A stretch of 64,000 nucleotides of DNA from CAVZOY01 sp963777095 (lineage in GTDB: Bacteria > Actinomycetota > Actinomycetes > Mycobacteriales > Geodermatophilaceae): the NCBI GenBank assembly GCA_963777095.1, contig CAVZOY010000002.1, positions 186,001 through 250,000 on the forward strand, given 5' to 3'. The stretch's first letter is position 1; each line of letters starts with the position of its first letter. The notes under the pieces were generated by a model. The model searched no databases. It was not told the DNA's origin and worked only from the letters and a program-made list of their open reading frames with translations. Below are positions 8,840 to 17,382 of the stretch, piece by piece. The position numbers and the translations under genes were made by a program.

Positions 8840-9901
8840 TCAGGCGACCGACGTCGCGGTCGGCACGGCAGCGCCTGCGGGGAACGGCAGCGCCGTGCCC
8901 GCGACGGCGACGGAGACCTCGTCACCGGCGGCCGGCACGTCCGCACCCTCGAGCCGCGCGCTGACGGTGAGACCGCCGGCGAGGTCGAGCCACACCCGCG
9001 AGTCGTGCCCGTAGAAGTCCACGCCGCGCACGCGGGCGGGCACCGCGCCGGGGGCCGAGGACAGCCGCAGCTGCTCGGGCCGCAGCAGCACGCGGGCGGG
9101 GCCGTCGTCGACCGGCCGCTCCAGGGCGAGGTCGCCGAGCACGCAGTGCGCCCGACCCGCCCGCACCTCGGCATCGAGCACGACGGCCTCGCCGACGAAG
9201 GTGGCGACGTCGAGGTCGCTCGGCCGGCGGTAGAGCGTGCGGGGGTCGGTCAGCTGGACCAGGCGACCGCCGCGCATGACGGCGACCTGGTCGGCCATCG
9301 ACAGCGCCTCGGCCTGGTCGTGGGTGACCAGCACGGTGGTGGCGCCGGCGGCCGACAGCGCGGCGGCGACGGCGGCGCGGGTCTCCTCGCGCAGCCCGGC
9401 GTCCAGCGACGAGAACGGCTCGTCCAGCAGCACCAGGGACGGCTGCGGAGCGAGCGCCCGGGCGAGGGCGACGCGCTGCTGCTGACCGCCGGAGAGCTGG
9501 TGCGGAGCGCGCTCGGCGAGGTCGGGCGAGAGGCCGACGAGCTCGAGGAGTCCGGCGATCCGGGCCCGGTCCTTGCGCTGCCGGCGCGGCAGCCCGAAGG
9601 CGACGTTGGCCGCGACGGTCAGGTGCGGGAAGAGGCCGCCCTCCTGCGGCACGAAGCCGATGCCCCGGCTGCGGGCGGGGATGCTGCGCCCGGCACCCAC
9701 GACCGTGCGGTCGTCGACGGCGATCGTGCCGGCGTCCGGCTCGTCGAAGCCGGCGATGAGGCGCAGCAGCGTCGTCTTGCCGCAGCCGGAGGGGCCGAGC
9801 AGCGCGGTGAAGCTGCCGGCCGGGACGTGCAGGTCCACGCCGGTCAGGACGGGCGTGGGCCCGAACGACTTGGTGACGCCCTGGACGGTGAGCGCGCTCA
9901 T
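8840..9901 (-). CDS. Ferric-type ABC transporter ATP-binding protein
   Basis: 353 residues. The ATG at 9901 overlaps the permease stop (ATGA). Walker A is GPSGCGKT, the Q-loop FVPQEGGLFPHLTV, the ABC signature LSGGQQQRVALARAL, Walker B LVLLDEPFSSLD and the H-loop VTHDQAEAL. The C-terminal 110 residues form a TOBE-like domain containing LLRPEQLRL. This is the architecture of FbpC/PotA-type ATPases. With the adjacent two-domain permease and the lipoprotein it forms a complete importer, and the iron box upstream points to ferric iron. Confidence 0.9.
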   Translation of the reverse strand: MSALTVQGVTKSFGPTPVLTGVDLHVPAGSFTALLGPSGCGKTTLLRLIAGFDEPDAGTIAVDDRTVVGAGRSIPARSRGIGFVPQEGGLFPHLTVAANVAFGLPRRQRKDRARIAGLLELVGLSPDLAERAPHQLSGGQQQRVALARALAPQPSLVLLDEPFSSLDAGLREETRAAVAAALSAAGATTVLVTHDQAEALSMADQVAVMRGGRLVQLTDPRTLYRRPSDLDVATFVGEAVVLDAEVRAGRAHCVLGDLALERPVDDGPARVLLRPEQLRLSSAPGAVPARVRGVDFYGHDSRVWLDLAGGLTVSARLEGADVPAAGDEVSVAVAGTALPFPAGAAVPTATSVA

Positions 9902-11497
9902 GAGGGTGTCTGACTCCGTCGGACGTCGCGGGACAACAAGACAGCGGCAGGTGCGGAGAGCAGGACCATGACGACGGCGTACGGGGCCGCCGCTCCGTAC
10001 TCCAGCGCGCTGCTCGCCGACCAGAACGCCGTCGCGAGCGTGGTGGTTCCGGTGGGGGCGAGGAGCAGGGTCGCGGTCAGCTCGGTGACGACGGCGAGGA
10101 AGACCAGCGCAGCGCCGGCCCCGAGCCCCGGCGCGAGCAGCGGCAGCGTGATCCGGCGCAGCCGGTCCGTCGAGGTGGACCCGAGCGAGGCGGCGACGTC
10201 GTCGTAGAGGCGGGGCGACTGCTCGACCGCGGCGCGCACGGTGACCACGGCCCGCGGCAGGAACAGCACCGCGTACGCGGCCAGCAGCACCGGCACGGTC
10301 TGGTAGAGCCAGGGCGTCGCCCGGATCGACAGCGTGACCAGGGCGAGGCCGACGACGATGCCGGGGACGGCGCTGCCGAGGTAGGTGCTGCGCTCGAGCA
10401 GCGTCGACACCCGGCCACGCGAGCGCACGGCCAGCCAGCCCGGCGGCAGCGCCATGGCGGTGACGGCCGACGGCGGCGACGGCCGCGAGCCCGAGCGTCG
10501 TGCCCGTCGTCGTCAGGAGCGCGGACCCGTCCAGCGTCGTCGAGGCGCCGCGGGCCATCCAGTAGCCGAGGCTGACCAGCGGCACGGCCAGGGCCAACCC
10601 GACGACGGCGGCCAGCGCGGCCAGCGCGGGCACGGTGAGCCCGCCGAGGCGCACCGGCCGGACGGGGCGGGCGGCGCCGCGTCCGGTGCGGGCGTAGCCG
10701 CGCCGGCCGCGCAGCCGCAGCTCGGCGAGCAGCAGGAGCAGGCAGAGCAGCACGAGGACGCCGGCCAGCATCGTGGCGCCGGGGCCGTTGAAGGTGGCCC
10801 GGTACTGGTCGTAGATGGCGGTGGTGAAGGTCGGGTAGCGCAGCATCTGGAGCGCCCCGAACTCGGCGAGCAGGTGCAGCGCGACCAGCAGGCTGCCGCC
10901 GAGCAGCGCCACCCGCAGCTGCGGCAGCTGCACCCGCCAGAACACCGCGAGGGAGGACAGCCCGAGCCCGCGCGCGGTCTCCTCCAGCGCCGGGTCGAGG
11001 CCCCGGTAGGCGGCGACCACGGGCAGGTAGACGAACGGGAAGTACGACAGGCTGACCACGAGCAGCGCCCCGGCGTAGGTGTCCAGGCCGGGCAGCAGCG
11101 AGATCCACGCGTAGCTGTTGACGAAGGCCGGCACGGCCAGCGGCGCGACCAGCAGCACGTGCCAGATCCGCCGTCCGGGCACCGACGACCGCTCCACCAG
11201 CCAGGCGGCACCGACGCCGATGACTGCGCAGACGGCGACCGTGCCCAGCACCAGCCGGCCGGTGTTCCAGAGCAGCTCGGCCACCCGCGGCCGGAACACC
11301 AGCTCCCGGATGCCGGACCAGCCGACGTCCACCGTGTAGCCCGCGATGTAGGCCAGTGGGAGCAGGGAGAGCGCCGCCACCGCCACGGCCAGCGCCACCG
11401 TGACCGGCGTCCGCCGGAGCCGGGGCGGAGCCGACCGCCCCGGGGCCGCCGGCCGGGCCGGCGTCTCGGGAAGGACGGGTGCGACGGGCGCGCTCAG
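9898..11497 (-). pseudogene. Ferric-type ABC transporter permease, FbpB-like (interrupted by one frameshift)
   Basis: A fused two-domain permease of 532 residues after repair. The first half contains a binding-protein-dependent loop (EETARGLGLSSLAVFWRVQLP), the second half the matching DVAASLGSTSTDRLRRITLP; both are EAA motifs that dock the ATPase. One extra base near 10470 breaks the frame between them. The first ordinary start (GTG, 11398) lies inside the first membrane segment and loses the basic residues RLRR before it. The only in-frame upstream candidate is a CTG at 11497, overlapping the lipoprotein stop as CTGA like the other junctions of this operon. Confidence 0.8.
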
Positions 11498-12502
11498 AGC
11501 AGGCCGACTTCCTGCATCAGCGCGGTGACCTCGGGCGAGCTGAGCTCCCCGGGGTCGACCTCCGGGGCGTCCAGCTCGGCCAGGGGTGGCAGCGCCTCCG
11601 CCGAGTCGACGCCGGTGCCGACGGCGTACTCGAGCGCGCTGCTGTCGGCCAGCTTCTCCTGCGCCGCGCGGGCGGTCAGGTAGGCGACCAGGCGCTGGGC
11701 GTCCTCGGCGCGGTCGGAGGAGGCGAGCACCCCGGCACCGGAGACGCTCACGAAGGCGCCCGGGTCCTGGTTGCCGAAGTAGTGCAGCTCGGCGTCGTCA
11801 CCGATGAGGCCGTTCTCGGCCTGGTCGCGGTACCAGTAGTAGTGGTACATGACGCCGACCGGCACCTCGCCCTCGTCGACGGCCTTCATCACCGCGGTGT
11901 TGCTGGCGTAGACCTCGGCGTTGCGCTGCAGGCCGGTCAGCCACTCGCGGGTGGCGTCCTCGCCCTCGAGGGCCAGGACGGCGCTGACGATGGCCTGGAA
12001 GTCGGCGCCCCCGGCGGCGATGCCGACGCGGCCCTCCCACTCGGGATCCGCGAGATCGAGGATCGATGCGGGCAGGGCTTTCGCTGAACTCGGCCGGGTT
12101 CCAGACCAGCACGGTCGAGCGGGCGGCGAAGCCGACCCAGTTGCCCGACGACGGCCGGTAGGGCTCGTCGACCTGGTCGAGCGTCTCCTGGTCGAGCGGC
12201 GCGAGCAGCCCCTCGCGGTCGACGACGTCGATGGCCGGGCTGTTCTCGGTGAGAAAGACGTCGGCCGGCGAGGCGTCGCCCTCCTGCACGATCTGGTTGG
12301 CCAGCTCGGTGTCGTTGGCGTCGCGGAACTCGAGCTCGATGCCGGTCTCGTCGGTGAAGTCCTCGAGCATCGTGCGGACCAGGCTCTCGTGCTGGGCGCT
12401 GTAGACGACCAGCGCGTCGCCGTCCGAGCCGCACGCCGAGAGCACCCCGGCGACGGCGAGCGCGGAGACGACGGCGGCGGGGATCCGCGCGGGCCTGATC
12501 AC
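11494..12502 (-). pseudogene. Ferric-type ABC transporter substrate-binding lipoprotein (interrupted by one frameshift)
   Basis: 335 residues after repair. A lipoprotein signal ends in LSAC with Cys24. LVVYSAQHESLVRTMLEDF is the usual start of FbpA/Idi-type ferric binding proteins, and YHYYWYRD carries the Tyr cluster that in this family coordinates Fe(III). A single extra base near 12075 (AGCCCTG) shifts the frame; on the repaired frame the chain continues LPASILDLADPEWEGRVGIA and reaches GVMYHYYWY. Anchored outside the membrane, it would pass iron to the adjacent permease and ATPase. It is the first gene after the iron box. Confidence 0.85.
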
Positions 12503-12530
12503 GGAGGAGTCCCCCAGGGGTTCGCAGCAG

Positions 12531-12549
12531 TTAGGACTGCCTCACCTTA
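12531..12549. promoter_or_regulatory. IdeR/DtxR-type iron box
   Basis: TTAGGACTGCCTCACCTTA matches the actinobacterial iron-box consensus TWAGGTWAGSCTWACCTWA at 15 of 19 positions on either strand. It lies 28 bp upstream of the lipoprotein start at 12502 and about 70 bp from the divergent GNAT gene. An Fe-loaded IdeR or DtxR repressor bound here would switch off the whole leftward operon when iron is plentiful. Confidence 0.8.
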
Positions 12550-12619
12550 GATGCTCGGGATCTCCGGAGGGAACGTGACCTCCCTCCCGGCCGGGAAGGA
12601 CGTCGCTCAGACTTCAGGC

Positions 12620-13069
12620 ATGACCGACGCGCAGCCCCTTCTCCGTCGCGCCCGCTTCGCCGAGCTGACCCCCGGCGAGGTCTACGGCCTGTGCCGGCTG
12701 CGGGTCGACGTGTTCGTCGTCGAGCAGAAGTGCCCGTATCCGGAGCTCGACGGCCGCGACACCGAACCGGCCACGGAGCACCTGTGGTTCGAGGCCGACG
12801 GGGTGCCGGTCGCGACCCTGCGGGTGCTCGACGACGGCGCCGAGCGGGCGATCGGGCGAGTGGCCACCGCGACAGGGTGGCGCGGGCGCGGACTGGCCGC
12901 CCGGCTGATGGAGGAGGCGATGGCGAGCTACGGCGACGGCCCGCTGCACCTCGGCGCGCAGGCGTACCTCGAGGGCTGGTACGAGCACTTCGGGTTCCGT
13001 CGCAGCGGCGCGGAGTACGTCGACGACGGCATCCCGCACGTGCCGATGCGGCGGGAGCCGGGCGCGTGA
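12620..13069 (+). CDS. GNAT family N-acetyltransferase, ElaA-like
   Basis: 149 residues from the ATG at 12620, chosen because it directly precedes the conserved region. The ElaA signature LCRLRVDVFVVEQKCPYPELDGRD is clear, followed by the acetyl-CoA loop RVATATGWRGRGLAARLME and YEHFGFRRSGAEY. ElaA proteins are small predicted acyltransferases of unknown substrate. It is divergent from the iron operon and overlaps the next gene by four bases. Confidence 0.9.
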   Translation: MTDAQPLLRRARFAELTPGEVYGLCRLRVDVFVVEQKCPYPELDGRDTEPATEHLWFEADGVPVATLRVLDDGAERAIGRVATATGWRGRGLAARLMEEAMASYGDGPLHLGAQAYLEGWYEHFGFRRSGAEYVDDGIPHVPMRREPGA

Positions 13070-13386
13070 GCGACGCCGACGTCCTGCGCGGGGCCGCGGA
13101 CCGGCTCGAGCGACTGGCGGCGCGGACCACCGGGGGCGACTGGCGGACCTCGGGGCTGCTCGCGAGCCGACCCGAGGTGATCGCGCATCGTCCGGACGGC
13201 AGCACCGAGCACGTCGCCGAGGCCCGCGCCGCGAGCGCCGCCTGGATCACGGCCCTCTCCCCCGCGATCGCCGCGCCACTCGTCGGCCTGCTGCGTGCCG
13301 AGGCGGGGTCGCCGTCCCCCGCGCCGGATTTCGTCACACTCGCCCAAGTCCTCCTGGCCCGCCTGCCTGGTGATCAGGTCGGCTGA
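13066..13386 (+). CDS. Small actinobacterial protein of unknown function
   Basis: 106 residues from a GTG that overlaps the GNAT stop (GTGA), so it is translationally coupled. The chain is mostly helical: DVLRGAADRLERLAARTTGGDW, then a middle with RPEVIAHRPDGSTEHVAEARAASAAWI and a C-terminal helix DFVTLAQVLLARL. Proteins of this pattern recur in actinobacteria and mobile elements without known function. No catalytic motif is seen. Confidence 0.6.
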   Translation: MSDADVLRGAADRLERLAARTTGGDWRTSGLLASRPEVIAHRPDGSTEHVAEARAASAAWITALSPAIAAPLVGLLRAEAGSPSPAPDFVTLAQVLLARLPGDQVG

Positions 13387-13393
13387 TCGTCGA

Positions 13394-13427
13394 GGTCCTG
13401 GCTCACGATCGACGCTGAGCCAGGACC
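13394..13427 (+). terminator. Hairpin after the GNAT pair
   Basis: Perfect 12-bp arms GGTCCTGGCTCA (13394-13405) and TGAGCCAGGACC (13416-13427) with a 10-nt loop, eight bases after the stop at 13386. No T-tract. It probably ends transcription before the marR promoter. Confidence 0.6.
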
Positions 13428-13460
13428 CCTCACGATCAGGTCACCTGATCTGATCAAGCC

Positions 13461-13491
13461 CCTTAGACGTCTCATCGTTCGACGTCTAAGG
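13461..13491. promoter_or_regulatory. Perfect inverted repeat at the MarR gene promoter (probable operator)
   Basis: CCTTAGACGT (13461-13470) and ACGTCTAAGG (13482-13491) form a perfect 10-bp inverted repeat with an 11-bp spacer, ending seven bases before the ATG at 13499. Centre-to-centre spacing of about two helical turns suits a MarR dimer. Autoregulation is inferred from position. Confidence 0.65.
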
Positions 13492-13498
13492 TTGCCGG

Positions 13499-13939
13499 AT
13501 GCAGTCCGCCGACGACTCGCTCGGGATCCTGGTCAGCCGCTCCGCCCGCTCCCTGGACCGGGCCCTCGACCGGGCGCTGACCGCCGCCGGCGGGTCGCTG
13601 GCCACCTGGCTCGTACTCCAGGCGCTCGGCACCGGCGAGCACGCCACCCAGGCGGAGGTGGCCCGCGCGGTCGGCGTGCGGCAGCCGACGCTCACCCATC
13701 ACCTGGACTCCCTGGAGCGGTCGGGTTTCGTCACACGACACCGGGACGCCGGCGATCGGCGGGCGTCGCAGGTCCGGCTCACCGAGGAGGGGCGGCGACT
13801 GTTCGTCCGACTGCGCCGGGTCGCCGCCGCCTTCGACGGGCAGCTCCGCGCCGGGCTGACGTCGTCCGAGGTGGCCGAACTGGAGCGGCTCCTCGCCCAG
13901 CTCGTCGAGAACGCACAGCCCGACGACCGCCTCCCTTGA
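13499..13939 (+). CDS. MarR family transcriptional regulator
   Basis: 146 residues. A winged helix-turn-helix follows the N-terminal dimer helix: HATQAEVARAVGVRQPTLTHHLDSLERSGFVTR is the helix-turn-helix, and the wing is RHRDAGDRRASQVRLTEEGR with the DxR residues typical of MarR. The C-terminal helix closes the dimer. The perfect inverted repeat immediately upstream is the likely autoregulatory site. No dedicated target is obvious; the TetR gene starts 31 bases after its stop. Confidence 0.9.
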   Translation: MQSADDSLGILVSRSARSLDRALDRALTAAGGSLATWLVLQALGTGEHATQAEVARAVGVRQPTLTHHLDSLERSGFVTRHRDAGDRRASQVRLTEEGRRLFVRLRRVAAAFDGQLRAGLTSSEVAELERLLAQLVENAQPDDRLP

Positions 13940-13970
13940 CAGCCGCGTCGTTTGGCTACAGCCTCTAGCC

Positions 13971-14606
13971 GTGGCTACGACTTCAAGCTCCGACCTGTCG
14001 CGCGTCTCGCGCCGCCGGGCGGCGGTCGTGGAGCAGGCGCTCGACCAGGCCGTCGCCCTGATCACCGAGGAGGGCGTCGGGGCCCTGAGCGTCAACGAGG
14101 TCGCCCGCCGCATGGGCATCCGCGGGCCGTCGCTCTACAAGTACTTCCCGTCGCGGCACGCGGTCTACGACGCCCTCTTCCGCCGCGGCCTCGTGTCCCA
14201 GCAGGCGGCCGTGCACGCCGCCGCCGAGGCCGCGCCGCCCGGGGTGGCCCGCATCCGCGCGGGCGGTACGGCCGTCGTCCGCTGGGCGGTGGAGAACCCG
14301 GCACTCGCGCAGCTGATGCACTGGCGCCCCGTGCCGGGCTTCGAGCCCTCCGCCGAGACCTTCGACCTCAGCGCGCGCGACATGGTCCTCGTGCGCGAGG
14401 TCTTCGCGGAGGCGGTCCGGCTGGGGCAGCTCGGTCCCGCTGCCGCCAGCGACGACGCGCTGCGCCTCTACACGGTCGTCCTCTCCGGCGTCATCTCCCA
14501 GCAGCTGGCCAACCAGCCCGGCGTCCCGTTCGACGAGGGCGCCTTCAGCCGGCTGACCGACCAGGCCCTCGACCTCTTCCTCGCCGCCTACTCCCCCGCC
14601 TCCTGA
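13971..14606 (+). CDS. TetR/AcrR family regulator with WHG-type C-terminal domain
   Basis: 211 residues from a GTG. The N-terminal helix-turn-helix is ALSVNEVARRMGIRGPSLYKYFPSRHAVYDAL. The remainder resembles the WHG domain of TetR proteins, with QLMHWRPVPGFEPSAE in the middle. A TTGACA at 13936-13941 overlapping the marR stop could be the -35 of its own promoter. It is followed after ten bases by the SRPBCC gene, a likely target or partner. Confidence 0.9.
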   Translation: MATTSSSDLSRVSRRRAAVVEQALDQAVALITEEGVGALSVNEVARRMGIRGPSLYKYFPSRHAVYDALFRRGLVSQQAAVHAAAEAAPPGVARIRAGGTAVVRWAVENPALAQLMHWRPVPGFEPSAETFDLSARDMVLVREVFAEAVRLGQLGPAAASDDALRLYTVVLSGVISQQLANQPGVPFDEGAFSRLTDQALDLFLAAYSPAS

Positions 14607-14616
14607 GGAGCCCGCC

Positions 14617-15111
14617 ATGCAGACGCTGGACCACGACAGCGCCGAGATCGTCGTCGCCGCATCCCCCGAGGACGTCTACGACCTGGTCGCCGACGTGCTC
14701 CGCACGCCCGAGTTCAGCCCCGAGGTGGTCGCCGTCCGGTGGCTCGACGGCGCTCCCGGCCCCGCCGTGGGCGCCCGGTTCGAGTCGGTCAACGCGAGCC
14801 CGTCCGGGCGGCGCTGGACGAACCGGCCCGTGGTGCGGGTGGCCGACCGCGGGCGGGAGTTCGCGTTCGAGCGGACGGAGCGCTTCGCCGGGAGCATCGT
14901 GTGGCGCTACCGGTTCGAGCCGGTCGAGGGCGGCACCCGCGTCGTCGAGAGCTACGAGGTCGAGCGTCCGGTCAGCCGGCTCGGCTGGTGGGTGATCGAG
15001 AAGGTCTTCCAGGGTGGGAACCGGCGGGAGGCGCTGCGCGCCGGCATGCGGACGACGCTGGAGCGGCTGCGCGCCGCCGCCGAGTCCGCCCGCACGGCCG
15101 ACCAGCGGTGA
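14617..15111 (+). CDS. SRPBCC family protein (polyketide cyclase/dehydrase-like)
   Basis: 164 residues with TGAGGAG at the preceding stop acting as ribosome site. The START/Bet v1 fold is visible in the pattern VVAASPEDVYDLVADVLRTPEFSPEVVAVRWLDG, later GREFAFERTE, WRYRFEPVEGGTRVVESYEV and a long C-terminal amphipathic helix. These small cytoplasmic proteins bind hydrophobic ligands in a deep cavity. Context after a TetR regulator suggests ligand handling or detoxification; the ligand is unknown. Confidence 0.85.
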   Translation: MQTLDHDSAEIVVAASPEDVYDLVADVLRTPEFSPEVVAVRWLDGAPGPAVGARFESVNASPSGRRWTNRPVVRVADRGREFAFERTERFAGSIVWRYRFEPVEGGTRVVESYEVERPVSRLGWWVIEKVFQGGNRREALRAGMRTTLERLRAAAESARTADQR

Positions 15112-15482
15112 CGGGCCGGCAGACCGGCGTGCATCGCGCCGTCCTCTTCCTCGAAGCCGACGCCGACCGCCGGGCGCCGGGCGGGGCGGTGACGCTGGCG
15201 CTCTGCGGCAGCTGGGAGCACCCGCCACCGTGCCCGCTGGCGCCGCACCACACCGCCGTGGACGGCGCGGACGACGCGCTCGACGTCCGGGTCGTCTTCG
15301 CGGCGGCACCGGACGACGAGGCCGAGGTGCGGCGCCGGATCGAGGCGGTGCTCGGCGCGGGAGCGACCACCGGCCCGGACGGCACGGTCTCGCGCTGGCG
15401 GCTGGTCGAGACCGGCCCCGACGAGCTCCGCGACGGCGAGCGCGACCTGGCCGCCCGCCTGGCCGGTCAGTCGACCGACTGA
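15108..15482 (+). CDS. Hypothetical protein coupled to the SRPBCC gene
   Basis: 124 residues from a GTG overlapping the upstream stop (GTGA). Visible features are CGSWEHPPPCPLAPHHTAV, a Cys/His/Pro-rich loop, and an acidic helix DDEAEVRRRIEAVLGAG. No family is recognised. Its last 16 bases overlap the 3' end of the opposing sigma factor gene. Third gene of the TetR-SRPBCC unit. Confidence 0.55.
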   Translation: MTGRQTGVHRAVLFLEADADRRAPGGAVTLALCGSWEHPPPCPLAPHHTAVDGADDALDVRVVFAAAPDDEAEVRRRIEAVLGAGATTGPDGTVSRWRLVETGPDELRDGERDLAARLAGQSTD

Positions 15483-16736
15483 GCCGCCCGCTCCAGCAGC
15501 AGCGCCCGCTCGGGCTCGTTGCGGGTCAGCTCCGCGGCCCGGGCGAACTCCGCGCGCGCCTCCTCGGCACGACCGAGGCGGGATCAGCAGGTCGCCCCGC
15601 GCACTCGGCAGCAGGTGGTAGCCGCGCAGGGCCGGCGCCTCCGCGAGCGCATCGATGATCTCCAGCCCCGCCTCCGGGCCGTACGCCCGCGAGACCGCCA
15701 CCGCGCGGTTGAGCTCGACGACCGGCGACGGCGTGAGCTCGCCGAGCACCTCGTAGAGGGCGGCGATCCGCACCCAGTCGGTCTCCTCCAGCGAGCGGGC
15801 GCGGGCGTGGCAGGCGGCGATCGCCGCCTGGACGGCGTACGGCCCGAGCGCCGAGCTTGCCGCGCGGGCGGTGACCTCGGCCAGCTCCAGCGCGGCCAGC
15901 CCGCGCGTGATCAGCAGCCGGTCCCACCGGCCGCGGTCCTGGTCGGCCAGCAGCACGGGCTCGCCGCGCCGGTTCATGCGGGCCCGCAGCCGGGACGCCT
16001 GCAGCTCCATGAGCGCCACGAGGCCGTGCACCTCGGACTCGCGCGGGGTCAGTGCGGCCAGGATGCGGCCGAGCCGCAGCGCCTCGGCGCACAGGTCGGC
16101 GCGTACCCACGACTCGCCGGCCGTGGCGGCGTAGCCCTCGTTGAAGACGAGGTAGAGCACCTCGAGCACCGACGACAGCCGGGCGGTGAGGTCGGGGCCG
16201 ATCGGCACCTCGAACGGCACCTTGGCGGCGGTGAGGCTGCGCTTGGCCCGCACGATCCGCTGGGCCACCGTCGACTCCGGGACGAGGAACGCGCGCGCGA
16301 TCTCGTCCGTGGTCAGGCCCCCGACCAGGCGCAGGGTCAGCGCGACCCGCGCCTCGCGGGACAGCACGGGGTGGCACGCGATCAGCATCAGCCGCAGGAC
16401 GTCGTCCTCGACCGGCTGGTCCAGCGCGGCCGCCCAGTCCGGCTCGGTCTCCTGGTCCTGCTCCGCACCGCGGCCGATCTCGGCCGCCTTGGCGCGGAAC
16501 CGCTCGGCCCGGCGGAAGCTGTCGATCGCCCGGCGCTTGGCCGCGGTCATCAGCCAGGCGCCGGGTCGGTCGGGGACGCCGTCGGCCGGCCACTGCTCGA
16601 GCGCGGCCACCAGCGCGTCCTGCGCCAGTTCCTCCGCGAGGCCGACGTCGCCCACCACGCGCGTGAGCGCGCCGAGCAGCCGTGCGGACTCCATCCGCCA
16701 CACCGCGTCGACGACGCGGCCGACGTCGGCGGTCAT
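15467..16736 (-). CDS. RNA polymerase ECF sigma factor, ECF42-like (DUF6596); C-terminus frameshifted
   Basis: 422 residues after repair, from the ATG at 16736. Region 2 is ARLLGALTRVVGDVGLAEELAQDALVAAL, then RRAIDSFRRAERF, and region 4 is LTLRLVGGLTTDEIARAFLVPESTVAQRIVRAK. A long helical extension (DUF6596, TPR-like) replaces an anti-sigma partner, as in ECF42. An extra C near 15585 shifts the last 40 residues; repair gives LGRAEEARAEFARAAELT and a stop at 15467, the conserved ECF42 end. The DGPF gene directly upstream is the usual ECF42 companion. Confidence 0.9.
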
Positions 16737-16797
16737 GCCCGCCCCCCGATCGCCCGGGCCGCGCACGGCGGTCCGGGCCGACCGGGGTGGGCCGGCA

Positions 16798-17220
16798 TCA
16801 GCCGCGCTGCTGCGCGGCCGTGGCGCGGATCCGGTCCTCCTGCTCGCGGAGCTCGGGGGTGAGGGCGTCGCCGAAGTCCTCCGCCTCGGCGACCCGCCGG
16901 ACCTCGACCTCGCCCTCGCGGAAGGGCGCCTTGCGGACCCACTCGAGCACCTCCTCGCGGGAGGACACCTGGAGGATCCAGAAGCCGGCGATCAGCTCCT
17001 TGGTCTCGGCGAACGGGCCGTCGACCACCGTGCTGCTGCCGTCGGACTCGAACCGGACCCGCGCACCCTCGGAGCTGGCCGCCAGGCCCTCGCCGGCCAG
17101 CATGATCCCGGCCTTGGCGAGCTCCTCGTTGTAGGCGCCCATCTCGGCGAACTCCTCGGTCGTCCCCGTGGCGCCCTTCTCCGAGTCCTCCGACGCCTTG
17201 ACGATCACCATGTAGCGCAT
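16798..17220 (-). CDS. YciI family / DGPF protein, ECF42 partner
   Basis: 140 residues; the ATG at 17220 begins MRYMVIVKASEDSEKG, the exact family start. VVDGPFAETKELIAGFWILQV includes the DGPF motif that names the group. The fold is a small ferredoxin-like alpha/beta dimer. In actinobacteria DGPF genes sit next to ECF42 sigma factors and form their direct target. Here the sigma gene follows 61 bases downstream on the same strand, so the two form one unit. Confidence 0.9.
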   Translation of the reverse strand: MRYMVIVKASEDSEKGATGTTEEFAEMGAYNEELAKAGIMLAGEGLAASSEGARVRFESDGSSTVVDGPFAETKELIAGFWILQVSSREEVLEWVRKAPFREGEVEVRRVAEAEDFGDALTPELREQEDRIRATAAQQRG

Positions 17221-17291
17221 CGTTCGCTCCTGTCGCTCAGCCGGTTCGGGGACCGGTCGCTGCGACCGGTGCGGGACCCTCACCACCCGTA

Positions 17292-17319
17292 CGTCGAACG
17301 ACGAGCGCCCGGATCGACA
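17292..17319 (-). promoter_or_regulatory. Possible ECF-type promoter of the DGPF-sigma unit
   Basis: Read on the minus strand, TGTCGA (17319-17314) is followed after 16 bases by TCGACG (17297-17292), about 70 bases upstream of the DGPF start. ECF42-type sigma factors are known to recognise a TGTCGA -35 element, so self-activation is plausible. A separate palindrome ACCGGTCGC-T-GCGACCGGT at 17252-17270 lies between this site and the start codon. Confidence 0.4.
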
Positions 17320-17382
17320 CGGACGACGAACTTTTTCCTGCAGGCCCACACCGGCCCTCGGCCGAGGCGACCCTATCGGCGA

